Source of the DNA: Vibrio nigripulchritudo ATCC 27043
GTDB taxonomy: Bacteria > Pseudomonadota > Gammaproteobacteria > Enterobacterales > Vibrionaceae
Length of the DNA: 56,504 bases
Assembly (NCBI RefSeq): GCF_000222685.1
Contig: NZ_AFWJ01000157.1
Span: forward strand, 1-56,504
Reading direction: 5' to 3'
A program made the translations under genes and the position numbers. The notes below the pieces were generated by a model. It was not told the DNA's origin and searched no databases. It worked only from the letters and a program-made list of their open reading frames with translations. Shown here in pieces: positions 42,478 through 52,058 of this stretch. The stretch's first letter is position 1, and each line of letters starts with the position of its first letter.

Positions 42478-44598
42478 TCAGTTTCCTCTCGCCGCTTCTA
42501 AAGAGCGTGAAATCGAATCATGTGTAAGCAAAACAGGCAATGGAGTGCCTAAAGGTGAATCTGGTCCATAGACGACGTTTAGTGGTACGCCATAACGTCC
42601 GTGGCTCATTAAAAATTCGGTAATTTTACTGTTGGCAGTCGTCCAGTCTCCGCGCATCAGTACGACATTTTTTTCCTGTAAATGTTCATACGTAGGAGAC
42701 TGAAGAAGTGTGCCGATTTTGTTGGCTTTACAAGTGATGCACCAATCCGCCGTAACGTCGACAAACACCAGCTTGCCATCAGCGACGTGAGCTCGAATGG
42801 CTTGCGAATCCAGCGGCTGCCAGTTTAAGTCATCGACGATTGGCTCAGCCCAGTATGATGATGTTGAACCTGCGATGATCATACCCAGTCCAACCACCAG
42901 TAACGTCGCGCTGCTGAATATTGCTACAAGCCTTGCACCGTACTTTGAAGTGAGAAGGACCAAGAGTAAAACCAAGGTCGCGATTCCCGTGACGACGGTG
43001 CCAAACTGACCGATATGCGCATGCAGTAGCGAGATCAGCCAGAAAGTGGTGAGCGACATCATCAATGCAAAGACAATCTTCAGCTTATTCATCCATGCGC
43101 CGGGCTTGGGAAGAAAGCGCGTACTATTCGGGAAGAGTGCGAAGACGAGCCATGGCGCTGCAAAACCCAATCCAAGAAACGTAAAGACAAGCAAGACATT
43201 CTGAACGCTTCCACCAAGCGCAAATGCGACGGCGGTGCCTAAAAACGGAGCGCTGCAAGGTGTCGCCAATAAAGTCGCAAATGCCCCCTGAGCAAAATGA
43301 TTACCCAACCCTTTTCCGCGATCCTTCGCCAGTGAGTCTGACACTTGTCCTGGCAATTTGATTTCGAATACACCAAATAGGTTTAGGCTGAATGCCAGGG
43401 TAATCAGTGCCAGAAAGGCAAGAAACCATGGCTGCTGAAACTGGATACCCCATCCGATGGTGTATCCTGCCCACTTTAAGCCAATCAGGGCAAACGCAAT
43501 CAGCCAGAATGAAACCAATATTCCAGCAGCAGATGCAAAAAACTGGGCTTGTTGGGTTCGCTTGTTAGGCGCAGATAAAAGCAAACTGTTTATTTTGATG
43601 CCGAGCACAGGTAACACGCATGGCATGACGTTAAGAATGAGACCGCCAACAAAAGCAAACCAGAGCATGGAAAGCAGATTGCCACTGATCTGGAAGACGT
43701 TTCCTTTCTTCCACGTCGTCGATAGTTCCTGCGCGAGTAGATCATCAAGAACCGTAACTCGCAAAGAAGGCAAATCAAATTGAACTTTGCCAAAGGTATT
43801 CGATACCTGGCTTACGGCTGTTAACGTTGTTCCTTCTATTGATAGAGAAGGTTGCTGGAATTGATCGTCTGAATTTTCTGTGGTTTCGATGAATACGTTT
43901 GGATTCTGCCAGCCATCAGGATGAAACAAAGTCACCTGGATCATTGAGCTTGTTTTGTCCCAGACAACTTCTCTGATTTCGGTTTTTCCCTCTTTCAAAG
44001 GCACTTTGGACATCGCCTGGTTGTGACGTAACAAGACTTCAGAGTCAGGAACTAGTTCAACTGGAGTAAAACTAAGAGAAACTGGGTAGTCGGTGAGCAC
44101 ACAGATGTCGGTGCAGCTTGGCAAAGTTATGGTTGCGTTAAACGTGGCACTTTCGTCCCAGTTTTTAAGCTGAATATCGAGCGGAAACGCCACGTAGTTT
44201 TTATAGCCCTGAACTGTTAAGCCAAACTGCTGGAAGTAGTTTGGACTTGGCCAGTGCCAGTTTACCTTATCGATGTTTGTAGATGGCGATAACATGATGG
44301 AAGGTGCTACACCGCCCTCTCCGGGCGATCGCCAGTAGGTTTTCCAGTTATCCTGCAGCGTTACTTCTAACAGCGCGTGCACCACCTTTTGGTCTTCATT
44401 CGTGGTGCCGGGCAACGATAACTTCACTTGTACTGGAGGGTGCTGCTCATTCTCCATCCACCCGGTTGTATTCGCCGCAACACTCGGCAAAATACAGAAA
44501 AAGAGCAGCAGAAGTAGCAGCAACTTAGGGTAGTTAGGCATGATGTCAGATGCGTGTTGGTTTCTCATATCTTTTGAAATTGTATACCTAATACCCAA
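42478..44598 (-). CDS. scsB: ScsB-like (DsbD-family) transmembrane electron transporter
   Basis: A 706-residue protein; the ATG at 44541 (687 residues, signal peptide with LLLLLLLFFCILPSVAA) is the more natural start. The order is signal peptide, periplasmic N-terminal domain with a Cys pair (SCTDICVL), eight-helix DsbD-like core with MPCVLPVLGIK and the second half Cys in TPCSAPFLG, and a C-terminal thioredoxin domain with ADWCITCK. It carries electrons from cytoplasmic thioredoxin to periplasmic ScsC/ScsD. It is the head of the scsB-D-C operon; no convincing ribosome site was found. Confidence 0.92.
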   Translation of the reverse strand: MGIRYTISKDMRNQHASDIMPNYPKLLLLLLLFFCILPSVAANTTGWMENEQHPPVQVKLSLPGTTNEDQKVVHALLEVTLQDNWKTYWRSPGEGGVAPSIMLSPSTNIDKVNWHWPSPNYFQQFGLTVQGYKNYVAFPLDIQLKNWDESATFNATITLPSCTDICVLTDYPVSLSFTPVELVPDSEVLLRHNQAMSKVPLKEGKTEIREVVWDKTSSMIQVTLFHPDGWQNPNVFIETTENSDDQFQQPSLSIEGTTLTAVSQVSNTFGKVQFDLPSLRVTVLDDLLAQELSTTWKKGNVFQISGNLLSMLWFAFVGGLILNVMPCVLPVLGIKINSLLLSAPNKRTQQAQFFASAAGILVSFWLIAFALIGLKWAGYTIGWGIQFQQPWFLAFLALITLAFSLNLFGVFEIKLPGQVSDSLAKDRGKGLGNHFAQGAFATLLATPCSAPFLGTAVAFALGGSVQNVLLVFTFLGLGFAAPWLVFALFPNSTRFLPKPGAWMNKLKIVFALMMSLTTFWLISLLHAHIGQFGTVVTGIATLVLLLVLLTSKYGARLVAIFSSATLLVVGLGMIIAGSTSSYWAEPIVDDLNWQPLDSQAIRAHVADGKLVFVDVTADWCITCKANKIGTLLQSPTYEHLQEKNVVLMRGDWTTANSKITEFLMSHGRYGVPLNVVYGPDSPLGTPLPVLLTHDSISRSLEAARGN

Positions 44599-45119
44599 AT
44601 TCGGGAGCGAAAGGATAGTGATCAGGGCTGCGTTTTCATGGTTTGATGAACACGAAACCTGAGCTGATAGAAGAATCTGGCAAAAGAGTTGTATCTATTG
44701 CGAGGGAATAGACCCAGGTTTAGCGGAAAATATTCCCAAAAATAAGAAAATTTTTTTGACAAACAGAGGGTTCGGAAATTGGAAAAACGAGAAATTCCTA
44801 CAAAACTTTCATGAACTCTGTGTGAATATTGTGGAATTTGCACACAGATATCACAATCAACGTTATTTTTTGACGATAATCGAAGAAAAACATATACACA
44901 CAGCGGAAACTCGCGTAACTTGGAGGTTGGCCTGTACACAGACCTATTTATTTGCTGTTTCTGACTCAAGAAGTCTTCTCTAACCTACTGCTCTGCGGTC
45001 TGTTCCTGAAGTGTTTTCTTTTCGATGTTAAGACCTCTCATAAGTAATTCTAATTCCGGCTGATATATTGGCACGATTGTCGTGCTACGAGATACAAAGA
45101 TTCAATTTAGGAAATACCC
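44599..45119. other. 521-base intergenic region before the cold-shock gene
   Basis: No gene is supported. It is AT-rich, contains the inverted repeat CTGTGTG...CACACAG (44818-44847) and ends with the cold-shock leader. A 115-codon minus-strand frame spans much of it but has low-complexity, improbable composition. Confidence 0.6.
45071..45085 (+). promoter_or_regulatory. Hairpin in the cold-shock gene leader
   Basis: GCACGA-TTG-TCGTGC forms a perfect 6-pair stem, 34 bases before the ATG, right after a TGATATATT that may be a -10 element. It could be an operator or a structured RNA leader. Confidence 0.5.
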
Positions 45120-45329
45120 ATGTCTAAGACAACTGGCACAGTTAAGTGGTTTAACGAAGAAAAAGGTTTTGGTTTTATTACTCAGGAAGACGGTGGTGCA
45201 GACGTATTTGTACACTTCCGCGCTATCACTGGTGACGGATTCAAAACACTTGCTGAAGGCCAAAAAGTGTCGTTCGAAGTAGAACAAGGTCAGAAAGGTC
45301 CACAGGCTGCGAACGTAGAAAAAATCTAA
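45120..45329 (+). CDS. Cold-shock protein (CspA family)
   Basis: A 69-residue, single cold-shock domain. The RNA-binding motifs RNP1 KGFGFIT and RNP2 VFVHF are exact. It opens structured RNA in the cytoplasm as an RNA chaperone. ATG follows TTTAGGAAAT. The gene has its own long leader and a 14-pair terminator. Which family member (constitutive or cold-induced) cannot be decided; no classic cold box was recognised. Confidence 0.95.
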   Translation: MSKTTGTVKWFNEEKGFGFITQEDGGADVFVHFRAITGDGFKTLAEGQKVSFEVEQGQKGPQAANVEKI

Positions 45330-45359
45330 TTTAATCGTTTAGATTAGATCAGAATATCG

Positions 45360-45401
45360 CGCCCCGCTTTCTCTTTGAGAGAGCGGGGCGAATTTGTTTT
45401 T
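45360..45401 (+). terminator. Strong terminator of the cold-shock gene
   Basis: CGCCCCGCTTTCTC pairs with GAGAGAGCGGGGCG around TTT (14 pairs with one G-U), followed by AATTTGTTTTT. The following PilZ gene is convergent. Confidence 0.95.
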
Positions 45402-45456
45402 AGGATAAGAAAGTGTGTTTCTTACCCTTTGTTTTCTATAGAAAATATAATTTACG

Positions 45457-46200
45457 TTAGGCTTTGAGTGCCAATTTTGAACCATCAAATTTGAGATGGC
45501 TTAGGAGTTTCTGCACATTCTTTTTACCCTTCTCATCAAACATCATCCCGTAGCGGGCATAGTGATGAGAACGCTGCATATTACAGATTGTTCCACTCAA
45601 AATAGGCAAATCAAGTTTGCTGCGGGTTCGTTCAACAATCGCAATCTGAACTTTCTCTTCGATCTGGAAGGTCCGAATCAGCGGGCTGGTTACGATTCGA
45701 CAACCACCTTTCGAAAGATCACGTACCTCACACTCCAAACGCTGACCGTTATATGCCACAACCGCGGCAAGAGAAACGTCGTATCTTGGTTCTTTTCTTA
45801 GCTGAAGTACTTTCATGGTGCTTGGGATAGAAATCATGATCATGCGAACGGGCTCGTTCACAATGTGCATGATCTGACTTCTGAAATAGATGAGTGCACC
45901 TTCTCCGCGGGGTGAAATGGCTTTCACGTTCACCCAAAACCCTTCCTGAAAGAAGTATTCGTAGTCTTCGTCTGAAATATCTGGGGCTGCAAGTAGAATA
46001 AAATCTGATCCATACGTACCGATAAAGGGCGTAATCCCCTTGTAATTGATACCTACAGGTGTCGAGATATTGATCGTCGTGTCACTATTGTGCTCAATCA
46101 TCCCTAATGCATCAGAGCTTTTTAGTGTTGTTTCTGCGCCTTTAAATACTTCTTGCTCAGTATTGCTTTGAAGGTTAGCCTCTGCAGAGTTTCCAGCCAT
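45457..46200 (-). CDS. PilZ-domain c-di-GMP receptor (PlzD/YcgR-like)
   Basis: A 247-residue two-domain protein. The N-terminal ~120 residues form the YcgR-type beta domain. The C-terminal PilZ domain has the c-di-GMP motif R-K-E-P-R at about 135-139 (RxxxR) and DLSKGGC (DxSxxG) at about 163-169. The length fits the V. cholerae protein VCA0042/PlzD (about 250 aa). It probably senses c-di-GMP and modulates motility or matrix. ATG follows AAGGAACACC. It is single and close to the EAL and GGDEF genes in the window. Confidence 0.9.
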   Translation of the reverse strand: MAGNSAEANLQSNTEQEVFKGAETTLKSSDALGMIEHNSDTTINISTPVGINYKGITPFIGTYGSDFILLAAPDISDEDYEYFFQEGFWVNVKAISPRGEGALIYFRSQIMHIVNEPVRMIMISIPSTMKVLQLRKEPRYDVSLAAVVAYNGQRLECEVRDLSKGGCRIVTSPLIRTFQIEEKVQIAIVERTRSKLDLPILSGTICNMQRSHHYARYGMMFDEKGKKNVQKLLSHLKFDGSKLALKA

Positions 46201-46503
46201 GGTGTTCCTTTTCGACTTTAAGTCTTTGTAATGCTTTATCTTATCGTTGTTTTTCCGATTACAACGGTACTCATCATCTACAATAAGGTCAATAGATTGA
46301 AGTACTTATTAACAAAGTTAGTGACTACGATGTCATTATAAGGAATGATTTATAAAACAGCTAAATCATCATTGCCTAATGTGAGCTGTGCGAATAAATT
46401 GCGCTCAATTTTCCAGCATCGGTCCGGCACATACATTCAAAAGCTCAAATTTGAGTCATTGTATGTGTTTAGTTTAGTAATAACTCACTCTGTTAGCTAA
46501 TTC
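46201..46503. other. 303-base divergent intergenic region
   Basis: No gene is seen. It must hold promoters for the divergent PilZ and phosphotransferase genes, and has a nested inverted repeat: CACATACA (46428-46435) with TGTATGTG (46460-46467), enclosing the palindrome CTCAAATTTGAG (46444-46455). Confidence 0.6.
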
Positions 46504-47511
46504 TTGCCAATTGAGCGAGAATACACAGCATTCATCAATACTCTAAGAAATTCTGAAATGGACAAATTGCAGCCACCCTTTGCGCCGTGTAAGAAAGCAC
46601 TCATCCAAAAACTGTGGGGTGATTTTGGGCGGCTTGAGCGCTGGTATCTGGACTCTGAGTGTCGTCAGTCTGTTATTGCCAAATGGATAGAACTGCCGGA
46701 CACACTTGCTCATCCCAGAGGGTGGAATACAGCGAGATCGACAGAACGAAAGCTGGCTTCCTACGTGATTGAAGCAAACTGGTATCTGCATTTTTCCAAA
46801 CAGAAAGATCCTCGCTGTCTAATGCCCATTGGTCTGGATGTGGACCCCGATCCAGCCAACTATGTGATCGTTATGTCTGACCTCAATGATTGGGGGCTAA
46901 CTCAGATAGTCAAAGAGTCCTCTCTTGTTCATTGGAAGCTCTGCCTCAAGTGGCTCGCCAACTTTCATGCAAAACATTTAGGTTGTGAGGAAACCAATCT
47001 TTGGGAGCAGGGGACATACTGGCATTTCGACACCCGACCAGATGAATGGGAAGCGATGCCAGACAGCGACTTAAAACAGCAAGCGTCAGCCATTGACGAG
47101 GCGTTAAAACGTGCCCCATTTCCTACCCTGGTTCATGGCGATGCCAAGCTAGCAAATTTTTGTTTTTCCGAGGACAACACTCAGGTCGCGGCTGTCGATT
47201 TTCAATACGTCGGGCATGGTTGTGCGATGAAAGACGTGATGCTGTTCATCAGCAGCTGCGTACCTGTCGATCAGGCAAAAGATTTTGAGGAATTGTTGTT
47301 AGATTACTACTTTTCTCAATTTGAAGAGGCGATTTTGTTCTATCATCCAGAACAAGACGCAAAGCAGATCACCGAAAGCTGGCGTCCCTTTTACTACCTG
47401 GCTTGGGCGGATTTTCTAAGGTTCCTAGAGGGATGGAGTCCAGAACACTGGAAGATCAATAAATATTCAAAAGCATGTGCTACAAAAGGGTTGTCTTACC
47501 TCGCGAAGTAA
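46504..47511 (+). CDS. Aminoglycoside/choline phosphotransferase-fold kinase
   Basis: A 335-residue kinase-like protein from TTG 46504 (ATG 46558 is an alternative, 317 residues). Brenner-type motif VHGDAKLANFCF has the catalytic Asp, followed by AAVDFQYVGHGCAMKDVML, the metal-binding DFxxxG-like motif. It resembles the ecdysteroid/choline kinase family (DUF1679-like), for which phosphorylation of small alcohols is known or proposed. No clear ribosome site precedes either start. It is single, downstream of the divergent region and upstream of zwf. Confidence 0.8.
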   Translation: MPIEREYTAFINTLRNSEMDKLQPPFAPCKKALIQKLWGDFGRLERWYLDSECRQSVIAKWIELPDTLAHPRGWNTARSTERKLASYVIEANWYLHFSKQKDPRCLMPIGLDVDPDPANYVIVMSDLNDWGLTQIVKESSLVHWKLCLKWLANFHAKHLGCEETNLWEQGTYWHFDTRPDEWEAMPDSDLKQQASAIDEALKRAPFPTLVHGDAKLANFCFSEDNTQVAAVDFQYVGHGCAMKDVMLFISSCVPVDQAKDFEELLLDYYFSQFEEAILFYHPEQDAKQITESWRPFYYLAWADFLRFLEGWSPEHWKINKYSKACATKGLSYLAK

Positions 47512-47559
47512 CGAATTTTCTGGAATACCATATTTCCAAATGATTGAGCTGTTTTTGTT

Positions 47560-47578
47560 GTAAATGATAATTATTATT
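47560..47578. promoter_or_regulatory. Fur-box-like element upstream of zwf
   Basis: Aligned to GATAATGATAATCATTATC, 15 of 19 bases agree, including AATGATAAT and ATTAT. It may control zwf or be chance in AT-rich DNA. Confidence 0.4.
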
Positions 47579-47744
47579 GTTTGATATATTGTAAACGTTA
47601 CAGAAATTTTGTAGTTTTTCTCAACAAATTTGAAATAGGTAAGTTTTTGGGATGCGTATCGCGGTTAGCTGAGGTAAAGTAGCACGCTGTTTTACCTCAG
47701 TTGAACACTAAGTAGCCCATAGCTCTTACCTCTCGGACTGATAG

Positions 47745-47792
47745 TTAACACCTATTGTTAATTTACTTGGGACACTGATAGTTTGTGTCCCA
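47745..47792 (+). promoter_or_regulatory. Palindrome and leader hairpin before zwf
   Basis: TTAACA-CCTAT-TGTTAA (47745-47761), an operator-like palindrome, is followed 6 bases on by TGGGACAC / GTGTCCCA around a 9-base loop (47768-47792), 24 bases before the zwf ATG. The ribosome site AAGGAAAG is free. Confidence 0.55.
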
Positions 47793-47816
47793 TTAAAATC
47801 CCTCTTTTAAGGAAAG

Positions 47817-49322
47817 ATGATGGTAATACCTGAAAACAGCTGCATCGTTATCTTCGGTGCCTCTGGCGATTTGACTTACCGTAAGCTGATCCCTGCTTTA
47901 TACCATTTGTATGCAAATAAGCAGCTTCCAGAGTCCTTTGCGATTTTAGGCGTGAGTCGTACCGAGTACAGCGACGAGTCTTATCGCGACAAGTTGAAAC
48001 GCTCTCTTCAGGAAATGGAAAAAACGGAACCTGAAACGTTAGATGCGTTTATTGATCACCTTCATTACCAAGCGATCAATACTTCTGACACTAGCGATTA
48101 CGCAAAACTGGCAACACGTCTGGATACACTGTCCGACACTTACCAGTTTGAACAAAGCAACATCCTCTTCTACCTAGCCACTCCACCAAGCCTGTACAGC
48201 GTGATTCCAGCAGCACTTGCTGCTCATGGTCTTAACGACGAAAGTAAAGGCTGGCGTCGTCTTATTATCGAAAAACCATTTGGTTACGATCTGGAATCGG
48301 CTCAGAAGCTGGATAAAGAAATCCACGAACATTTTCAGGAACACCAGATTTACCGCATCGACCATTACCTAGGTAAAGAGACGGTTCAAAACCTGTTGGT
48401 TTTCCGCTTCTCTAACGCGATGTTTGAACCACTGTGGAACCGTAACTTCATTGATTACGTTGAAATCACAGGTGCAGAGTTCTTAGGTGTTGAAGAGCGC
48501 GGTGGATACTACGACGGCTCTGGTGCGGTTCGCGACATGTTCCAAAACCACTTGCTGCAAGTACTGGCAATGGTGGGTATGGAGCCGCCTGCTCAAATCA
48601 ACGCAGACTCTATGCGTGATGAAGTGGTAAAAGTGCTTCAGTGCCTGAAGCCGCTTGATGAATCAGACCTTCGAAACAACCTTGTTTTAGGTCAGTACAC
48701 AGGTTCGGATGTACGTGGTGAATTCCTACCGGGTTACCGTGAAGAGCCGGGTGTGGCAGAAGATTCTCGTACCGAGACTTATGTTGGCTTGAAAGCTTAC
48801 ATCAACAACTGGCGTTGGAATGGTGTGCCATTCTACGTGCGTACTGGTAAGCGTTTGCCAACTCGTGTAACAGAAGTGGTCATTCACTTTAAACGCACGC
48901 CTCACCCAGTATTCGGTTTGGATGCGCCAGAAAACAAACTGATCATCCGTATTCAACCAGACGAAGGCATTCAAATGAGCTTTGGTTTGAAAGAGCCGGG
49001 TGCAGGTTTCAACGCAAAAGAAGTGAAAATGAACTTCCATTACGCTTCTCTGGAAGAAACGCAAATGCTGACAGCATACGAACGTTTGCTTCTTGATGCG
49101 CTAAACGGTGATGCTACTCTGTTTGCCCGTAGTGATGCAGTAGAAGCTTGTTGGCAATATGTTCAGCCGATTCTGGACTTCAAACAAGATCCTCAAGCGC
49201 TGTTTGGCTACGCATGTGGAACATGGGGACCAATCGAATCCGACAAGCTGCTTCAGCGCGACGGACGCGCATGGCGCTTCCCTTGTAAGAACCTTACCGA
49301 CACGGATTACTGCGAACTATGA
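47817..49322 (+). CDS. zwf: Glucose-6-phosphate dehydrogenase
   Basis: A 501-residue enzyme of the standard length. The NADP-binding loop is [12 protein letters not shown] (about 12-23) and the substrate site is [19 protein letters not shown], with the catalytic His in RIDHYLGK. Product is 6-phosphogluconolactone, used by the next gene. ATG follows AAGGAAAG; a second ATG is adjacent. The stop overlaps the pgl start (ATGA), giving tight coupling. Confidence 0.97.
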   Translation: MMVIPENSCIVIFGASGDLTYRKLIPALYHLYANKQLPESFAILGVSRTEYSDESYRDKLKRSLQEMEKTEPETLDAFIDHLHYQAINTSDTSDYAKLATRLDTLSDTYQFEQSNILFYLATPPSLYSVIPAALAAHGLNDESKGWRRLIIEKPFGYDLESAQKLDKEIHEHFQEHQIYRIDHYLGKETVQNLLVFRFSNAMFEPLWNRNFIDYVEITGAEFLGVEERGGYYDGSGAVRDMFQNHLLQVLAMVGMEPPAQINADSMRDEVVKVLQCLKPLDESDLRNNLVLGQYTGSDVRGEFLPGYREEPGVAEDSRTETYVGLKAYINNWRWNGVPFYVRTGKRLPTRVTEVVIHFKRTPHPVFGLDAPENKLIIRIQPDEGIQMSFGLKEPGAGFNAKEVKMNFHYASLEETQMLTAYERLLLDALNGDATLFARSDAVEACWQYVQPILDFKQDPQALFGYACGTWGPIESDKLLQRDGRAWRFPCKNLTDTDYCEL

Positions 49323-50035
49323 TCAATCATAAGATCTTCCAAACTGCGGATCAGGTAGTAGAAAGCCTGGCAAACGAGCTGAAAGCGTTCAGCGAGCAAG
49401 GCAAACCTGTTCACATTTCTTTGTCTGGCGGCAGCACGCCAAAGATGTTGTTCAAGCTGCTTGCGACAGACGCTTACGCTACATCCATTCAGTGGAACAA
49501 CCTTCACTTCTGGTGGGGTGATGAGCGCTGTGTAGCCCCGGATGATGCGGAAAGTAACTACGGTGAAGCGAACGCATTGTTGTTCAGCCAAGTAGAGATT
49601 CCGGTAGAAAACATTCACCGCATCCGTGGTGAAGACGAGCCAGCGGTTGAAGCTGAACGCTTTGCGAAAGAAATGGCAGACGTAATCCCAACCGAAAACG
49701 GCACGCCAGTGTTTGACTGGATCCTGTTGGGTGTTGGTGCAGATGGTCACACTGCCTCCCTGTTCCCAGGGCAAACCAATTACAACGATGAGAATCTAGC
49801 CGTTTTGGCTTCTCATCCTGAATCCGGTCAAATCCGCGTATCCAAAACAGCAAAAGTTCTGGAAGCGGCAAAGCGCATTAGCTACTTGGTGCTAGGTGCA
49901 GGCAAGATCGAGATCGTACACGAAATTCACACCACTCCTGCGGAAGCACTGCCTTATCCGGCAGCGAAAATTCAGTCCAAAGCGGGCGAAACCGAGTGGT
50001 ACTTAGATTCAGACGCAGCAAGTAAAATTGCCTGA
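49319..50035 (+). CDS. pgl: 6-phosphogluconolactonase
   Basis: A 238-residue DevB-type enzyme. Family motifs are [17 protein letters not shown] (phosphate-binding), [21 protein letters not shown] and [16 protein letters not shown], the last carrying the catalytic His. It hydrolyses 6-phosphogluconolactone. Its ATG overlaps the zwf TGA and its stop is 20 bases before gnd, so the three steps of the oxidative pentose phosphate path form an operon. Confidence 0.97.
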   Translation: MINHKIFQTADQVVESLANELKAFSEQGKPVHISLSGGSTPKMLFKLLATDAYATSIQWNNLHFWWGDERCVAPDDAESNYGEANALLFSQVEIPVENIHRIRGEDEPAVEAERFAKEMADVIPTENGTPVFDWILLGVGADGHTASLFPGQTNYNDENLAVLASHPESGQIRVSKTAKVLEAAKRISYLVLGAGKIEIVHEIHTTPAEALPYPAAKIQSKAGETEWYLDSDAASKIA

Positions 50036-50055
50036 TCGATTAATGGAGATAAATA

Positions 50056-51504
50056 ATGAAAGGTGATATCGGTGTTATTGGCCTAGCAGTAATGGGTCAA
50101 AACCTTATCCTAAACATGAACGACCACGGCTTTAAAGTGGTTGCTCACAACCGTACTGCTGCGAAGGTAGACGAGTTCCTAGAAGGCCCGGCGAAAGGCA
50201 CAAACATCGTTGGTGCTTACTCTCTAGAAGAGCTAGTAGAAAAGCTAGAAGCACCACGTAAAGTGATGCTGATGGTTCGTGCTGGTGACGTTGTAGACAC
50301 GTTCATCGAAAACCTAATCCCACTTCTGGACGAAGGCGACATCATTATCGACGGTGGTAACACTAACTACCCAGATACAAACCGTCGCGTAGCGCATTGT
50401 CGCGAGAAAGGCATCCACTTCATCGGTACTGGTGTATCTGGTGGTGAAGAAGGTGCACGCTTTGGTCCTTCAATCATGCCAGGCGGTGCGCCTGAAGCTT
50501 GGGAAGCGGTTAAGCCAATCTTCCAAGGTATCTCTGCAAAAACTGACGCTGGTGAGCCTTGCTGTGACTGGGTTGGTAACGATGGTGCGGGCCACTTCGT
50601 TAAGATGGTACACAACGGCATCGAATACGGTGACATGCAGCTTATCACTGAAGCATACCAGTTCATGAAAGACGGTCTTGGTCTTTCAGCTGACGAAATG
50701 CAAGCAGTATTCGCTGACTGGAACAAAACTGAACTAGACAGCTACCTAGTTGAAATCACGGCTGACATCCTTGGCTACAAAGATGAAGACGGTGAAGCGC
50801 TTGTTGAGAAAATCCTAGACACAGCCGGTCAGAAAGGTACTGGTAAGTGGACGGGTATCAACGCACTAGACCTGGGTATTCCTCTAACGCTTATCTCTGA
50901 GTCTGTATTCTCTCGTTGCCTGTCTGCACTGAAAGACCAGCGTGTTGAAGCTGAAAAACTGTTCGGTAAGACGATCACTCCAGTTGAAGGCGACAAGAAA
51001 GAGTGGATCGACGCACTTCGCCAAGCGCTTCTTGCATCTAAGATTATCTCTTACGCTCAAGGCTTCATGCTAATGCGTGAAGCGTCGAACGAAAACGGCT
51101 GGGACCTAAACTACGGTAACGTAGCACTAATGTGGCGTGGTGGTTGTATCATCCGCAGCGCATTCCTAGGCAACATCCGTGATGCGTACGAAGCAAACCC
51201 AGACATCGCGTTCCTAGGTTCTGACGAGTACTTCAAAAACATCCTACAAAACAGCCTGGCAGCATGGCGTAAAGTAGCAGCGAAATCTCTTGAGTCTGGT
51301 ATCCCAATGCCATGTACGATTTCTGCGCTATCTTTCTTAGACGGTTACACAACTTCACGTCTACCAGCTAACCTGCTTCAAGCTCAGCGTGACTACTTCG
51401 GTGCTCACACTTACGAGCGTATCGACCGTGAGCGTGGCGAATTCTTCCACACGAACTGGACTGGTACAGGCGGCGACACTGCGTCTACTACTTACGACGT
51501 TTAA
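50056..51504 (+). CDS. gnd: 6-phosphogluconate dehydrogenase (decarboxylating)
   Basis: A 482-residue enzyme. The NADP loop is GVIGLAVMGQNLILNM, the catalytic region is GTGVSGGEEGARFGPSIMPGG with HFVKMVHNGIEYGDMQ (catalytic Lys), and the tail FHTNWTGTGGDTAS is standard. Codon use is strongly biased towards highly expressed choices (many CTA/AAC/GGT) compared with neighbours, consistent with high expression. Ribosome site GGAG. It ends the operon at a terminator. Confidence 0.97.
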   Translation: MKGDIGVIGLAVMGQNLILNMNDHGFKVVAHNRTAAKVDEFLEGPAKGTNIVGAYSLEELVEKLEAPRKVMLMVRAGDVVDTFIENLIPLLDEGDIIIDGGNTNYPDTNRRVAHCREKGIHFIGTGVSGGEEGARFGPSIMPGGAPEAWEAVKPIFQGISAKTDAGEPCCDWVGNDGAGHFVKMVHNGIEYGDMQLITEAYQFMKDGLGLSADEMQAVFADWNKTELDSYLVEITADILGYKDEDGEALVEKILDTAGQKGTGKWTGINALDLGIPLTLISESVFSRCLSALKDQRVEAEKLFGKTITPVEGDKKEWIDALRQALLASKIISYAQGFMLMREASNENGWDLNYGNVALMWRGGCIIRSAFLGNIRDAYEANPDIAFLGSDEYFKNILQNSLAAWRKVAAKSLESGIPMPCTISALSFLDGYTTSRLPANLLQAQRDYFGAHTYERIDRERGEFFHTNWTGTGGDTASTTYDV

Positions 51505-51524
51505 TTGCTTCGTAATCCAAATTC

Positions 51525-51550
51525 AAAGGGTGCCAATCGGCGCCCTTTTT
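51525..51550 (+). terminator. Terminator of the zwf-pgl-gnd operon
   Basis: AAAGGGTGCC pairs with GGCGCCCTTT around AATC (one G-U pair) and runs into a T-tract. Confidence 0.93.
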
Positions 51551-51679
51551 ACTTTTTAAAGCTTCTATATCCTGAAATTGGATCACAATTGCAAACTCGT
51601 ATGTGAAAAATAGCCCCTTTCTACCTAGTCATTGAAGTATGGTTATCTGCAATAGATAAATTATATTTTCGAGGCAACA

Positions 51680-51970
51680 ATGGCTTTAATCTTCATTCCT
51701 TTCGTTTCTCTGTTTTTTGTATGGAGAGATTTGCATCGCACGGAATGGATAGGAACATTCTACTTTTTGGTTTACGCCATCTATCTCACTTTCTTTGTCG
51801 AACTACCTGACCATCATCGGATAGGAAGCTTTGCTATTGGAGTCCCCTTTGCTTCATACATGGCTATTCTATTCCCAAGTTGGCAGCAGGAATACCCTGA
51901 AGGTGTTTTGCAGGCACTCGGCTTTGGTGGGATTACGGTAACTTTTATAAGTTTGCTACTGCTATTTTAA
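51680..51970 (+). CDS. Small membrane protein, unknown
   Basis: 96 residues, three or four hydrophobic segments (LIFIPFVSLFFVWRD, IGTFYFLVYAIYLTFFVELP, IGSFAIGVPFASYMAILF and ITVTFISLLLLF). ATG follows GAGGCAACA. No family recognised. It is single, between gnd and the AraC gene. Confidence 0.7.
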   Translation: MALIFIPFVSLFFVWRDLHRTEWIGTFYFLVYAIYLTFFVELPDHHRIGSFAIGVPFASYMAILFPSWQQEYPEGVLQALGFGGITVTFISLLLLF

Positions 51971-52058
51971 CTGCTTTCTAAAACGAGCAATTTTGTTCAA
52001 GCTGAGCGATGATAAAAGGCGTAATCTGAACTCATGAAGGATGAACGGGAAATTGACC

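Larger units (their letters stand above)
47512..47816. other. 305-base zwf upstream region with several inverted repeats
   Basis: No gene. It holds: a Fur-box-like element at 47560-47578 (15 of 19 bases of the consensus by my alignment), the hairpin CTGAGGTAAA...TTTACCTCAG (47669-47700), the palindrome TTAACA-CCTAT-TGTTAA (47745-47761) and the leader hairpin TGGGACAC...GTGTCCCA (47768-47792). Confidence 0.6.

Noticed and set aside
44756-44784. TTGACA promoter-like element
   Set aside because: A perfect -35 hexamer is present, but no -10 match lies at the proper spacing.
44622-44969. 115-codon minus-strand frame in the gap before the cold-shock gene
   Set aside because: Composition is low-complexity and aromatic/Ser-rich without domain pattern or ribosome site; it spans an AT-rich regulatory gap.
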